Part shown: piece by piece, positions 28,899 through 29,645 of the stretch
Layout: every line of letters starts with the position of its first letter
Numbering within the stretch: position 1 is the stretch's first letter
Virus record (IMG/VR): IMGVR_UViG_3300030331_000673
Coordinates: 1-29,645 of that record
Source of the DNA: a virus
Strand: one strand, 5' to 3'
DNA length: 29,645 nucleotides
The notes under the pieces: model-generated
Database searches by the model: none
Told to the model about the DNA's origin: nothing
The model's input: the letters and a program-made list of their open reading frames with translations, nothing else
Translations under genes and position numbers: made by a program

Positions 28899-29082
28899 TA
28901 AAGATGATATTCATGTGATAGATTATGAGACTATGAAAATTAAGTCTCTTAATAGTTGGGATTTATGTATGTTCGTCAATGAGATGATGGGTGATAAATC
29001 TTTCAAGAGCAAAAGGTATTTGTTTTTACCTAATGCTGATGTTGCTTTAAAAATATTAGATGAAAAAAAGGAGAATGAATAA
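28891..29082 (+). CDS. Small unknown protein ending in ENE (63 aa)
   Basis: MYNKDDIHVIDYETMKIKSL, then a helix (SWDLCMFVNEMMGDKSF) and LFLPNADVALKILDEKKENE. A TTG codon precedes the ATG, but ATG 28891 is the natural start, with GAGGGAG about 7 bases upstream. It overlaps the previous gene by 8 bases. The end is the first copy of the repeated junction module. Function unknown. Confidence 0.6.
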   Translation: MYNKDDIHVIDYETMKIKSLNSWDLCMFVNEMMGDKSFKSKRYLFLPNADVALKILDEKKENE

Positions 29083-29276
29083 TGTTAAAAGAAATATTTA
29101 GTGATAAAAAAATGACTATATCTGAAGTAGATGTAAATAAATTTCATCAACATTTAAATAAACATGATGCTCAAATTATTTCTGATTATATACATGATGC
29201 TTTAGCAAGTATGGATATTAAGCATTGTGGATTTCAATGGGATATAAACGTAACTGTTGAGCAGGAGAATGAATAG
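29082..29276 (+). CDS. Small unknown protein ending in ENE (64 aa)
   Basis: MLKEIFSDKKMTISEVDVNK, then helices (FHQHLNKHDAQIISDYIHDA) and a strand (HCGFQWDINVTV) before EQENE. The ATG overlaps the previous stop within the junction module. His-rich middle; no recognised motif. Function unknown. Confidence 0.58.
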   Translation: MLKEIFSDKKMTISEVDVNKFHQHLNKHDAQIISDYIHDALASMDIKHCGFQWDINVTVEQENE

Positions 29277-29452
29277 TGAGTACATATATTAATAATATTG
29301 TAGAAGAAGATACAATCGCTTGTGGTGTTTGTGAACAAACATTTAATACCAATGAAATTACAACTGATGATTTTAATTTTGCATGGGATAATGTAGTTTC
29401 TATTGACTGTTGTAATGAATGTTTTTCGATTAGTAAAAAGGAGAATGAATAG
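29276..29452 (+). CDS. Small zinc-finger-like protein with GTG start (58 aa)
   Basis: It starts with GTG overlapping the TAG of the previous gene. The protein is MSTYINNIVEEDTIACGVCE onward. C16-x2-C19 and C46-x2-C49 (plus C45) form a likely zinc ribbon about 26 residues apart. The rest is acidic, with FAWDNVVSIDCCNECF, and the end is KKENE. A zinc ribbon in a short early phage protein suggests binding to nucleic acid or a host protein, but its target is unknown. The ribosome site is the GGAG of the junction module. Confidence 0.6.
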   Translation: MSTYINNIVEEDTIACGVCEQTFNTNEITTDDFNFAWDNVVSIDCCNECFSISKKENE

Positions 29453-29595
29453 TGAGTAAATGGAAATATATAGTGTGGGTAGGTGGTGTAGATGATTATT
29501 ACACTACTTATGAAAGAGCAAAAGAACATTATGATGAATGGATTGCTCAAGGCTATGATGATGTAATATTAGAAAAAATAGAGGAGAATGAATAA
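29452..29595 (+). CDS. Small unknown protein with GTG start (47 aa)
   Basis: Reads MSKWKYIVWVGGVDDYYTTY, then ERAKEHYDEWIAQGYDDVIL and EKIEENE. The pattern strand (KYIVWVGG), loop, helix (TYERAKEHYDEWIAQGY), strand (DVILEKI) is a compact beta-alpha-beta unit often seen in small phage proteins. Start and stop are both embedded in junction modules. Function unknown. Confidence 0.58.
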   Translation: MSKWKYIVWVGGVDDYYTTYERAKEHYDEWIAQGYDDVILEKIEENE

Positions 29596-29645
29596 TGAAC
29601 GGTAACGGTATGTTTAAAATGCCTAATCATTATGGTGTATGGGAT
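29595..29645 (+). CDS. 5' part of a further gene, cut by the window end
   Basis: The ATG at 29595 follows the fourth junction module and overlaps the previous stop. The 17 codons visible read MNGNGMFKMPNHYGVWD with no stop before the end. It is called only from the ribosome site and coupling; its length and function cannot be seen. Confidence 0.5.
   Translation, partial: MNGNGMFKMPNHYGVWD

Larger units (their letters stand above)
29070..29597 (+). repeat. Four copies of a 15-base gene-junction module GGAGAATGAATARTG
   Basis: Copies at 29070-29084, 29264-29278, 29440-29454 and 29583-29597. Each contains a ribosome site GGAG, the codons for Glu-Asn-Glu, a stop (TAA or TAG) and the overlapping next start (ATG or GTG). 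Only the stop/start base (A or G) varies. It joins five successive short genes. Confidence 0.9.

Noticed and set aside
29218-29550. 110-aa minus-strand frame at the right end
   Set aside because: The plus strand has four coupled genes with identical ribosome-site junctions; the minus product is low-complexity Ser/Ile.
1-29645. tRNA genes
   Set aside because: No cloverleaf with the GTTCRA T-loop context was recognised by eye; a tRNAscan-SE run would settle it.

Overview
The window is a piece of an AT-rich, tightly packed double-stranded DNA tailed phage genome. It most resembles the short-tailed phages known mainly from marine metagenomes and from cultured marine alphaproteobacterial hosts (pelagiphage or roseophage-like). 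This rests on gene content: Peptidase_S74 and C1q tail fibres, families of small fibre-associated proteins, a large nozzle-like structural protein, three or four internal virion or ejection proteins, and a replication cluster of Sak4-like ATPase, SSB-like protein, SF2 helicase, Cas4-like nuclease and TOPRIM primase-helicase. Host and taxon are inference. No terminase, portal, capsid, integrase, DNA polymerase or RNA polymerase gene lies in the window.

Layout. (1) About 1-9.4 kb, plus strand: a large tail-fibre and adhesin cassette. It includes a fibre with ten 13-residue repeats, a C1q-tipped fibre, two fibres ending in self-cleaving S74 chaperone domains, a spike with a carbohydrate-binding look, and small partner proteins. 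(2) 9.4-18.5 kb: nozzle or hub protein, two small proteins, then the internal virion proteins of 259, 351, 558 and 989 aa. (3) 18.5-18.9 kb: T4-type lysozyme. (4) 18.93-19.30 kb: the only minus-strand genes, a two-gene operon with a ribbon-helix-helix regulator. (5) 19.3-27.3 kb: DUF1064-type nuclease, then the replication and recombination genes, with a SleB-type cell-wall hydrolase behind a structured leader. (6) 27.5 kb to the end: gamma-glutamylcyclotransferase and a run of very small unknown genes, probably early or host-takeover genes.

Genes mostly abut or overlap by 1-4 bases (TAATG, ATGA, TAGTG), so expression is by long polycistronic transcripts with translational coupling. No stretch longer than 300 bases lacks a gene; the longest is 27291-27513, which holds hairpins and a promoter with a palindrome.

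Points that stand out: (a) a three-stem leader with a possible pseudoknot before the SleB gene, in which one strand can pair either with the pseudoknot partner or with the Shine-Dalgarno sequence, like a riboswitch; (b) eleven exact copies of the octamer CCCGAACA, in both orientations, within 4.4 kb of the replication genes, against two in the rest of the window; (c) three TGGGA/TCCCA palindromes, each in a probable promoter, one of them the regulator's own; (d) a 15-base gene-junction module repeated four times at the right end, giving successive proteins the same ENE C terminus; (e) expansion of a single-copy fibre unit into a ten-copy array with scrambled synonymous codons.
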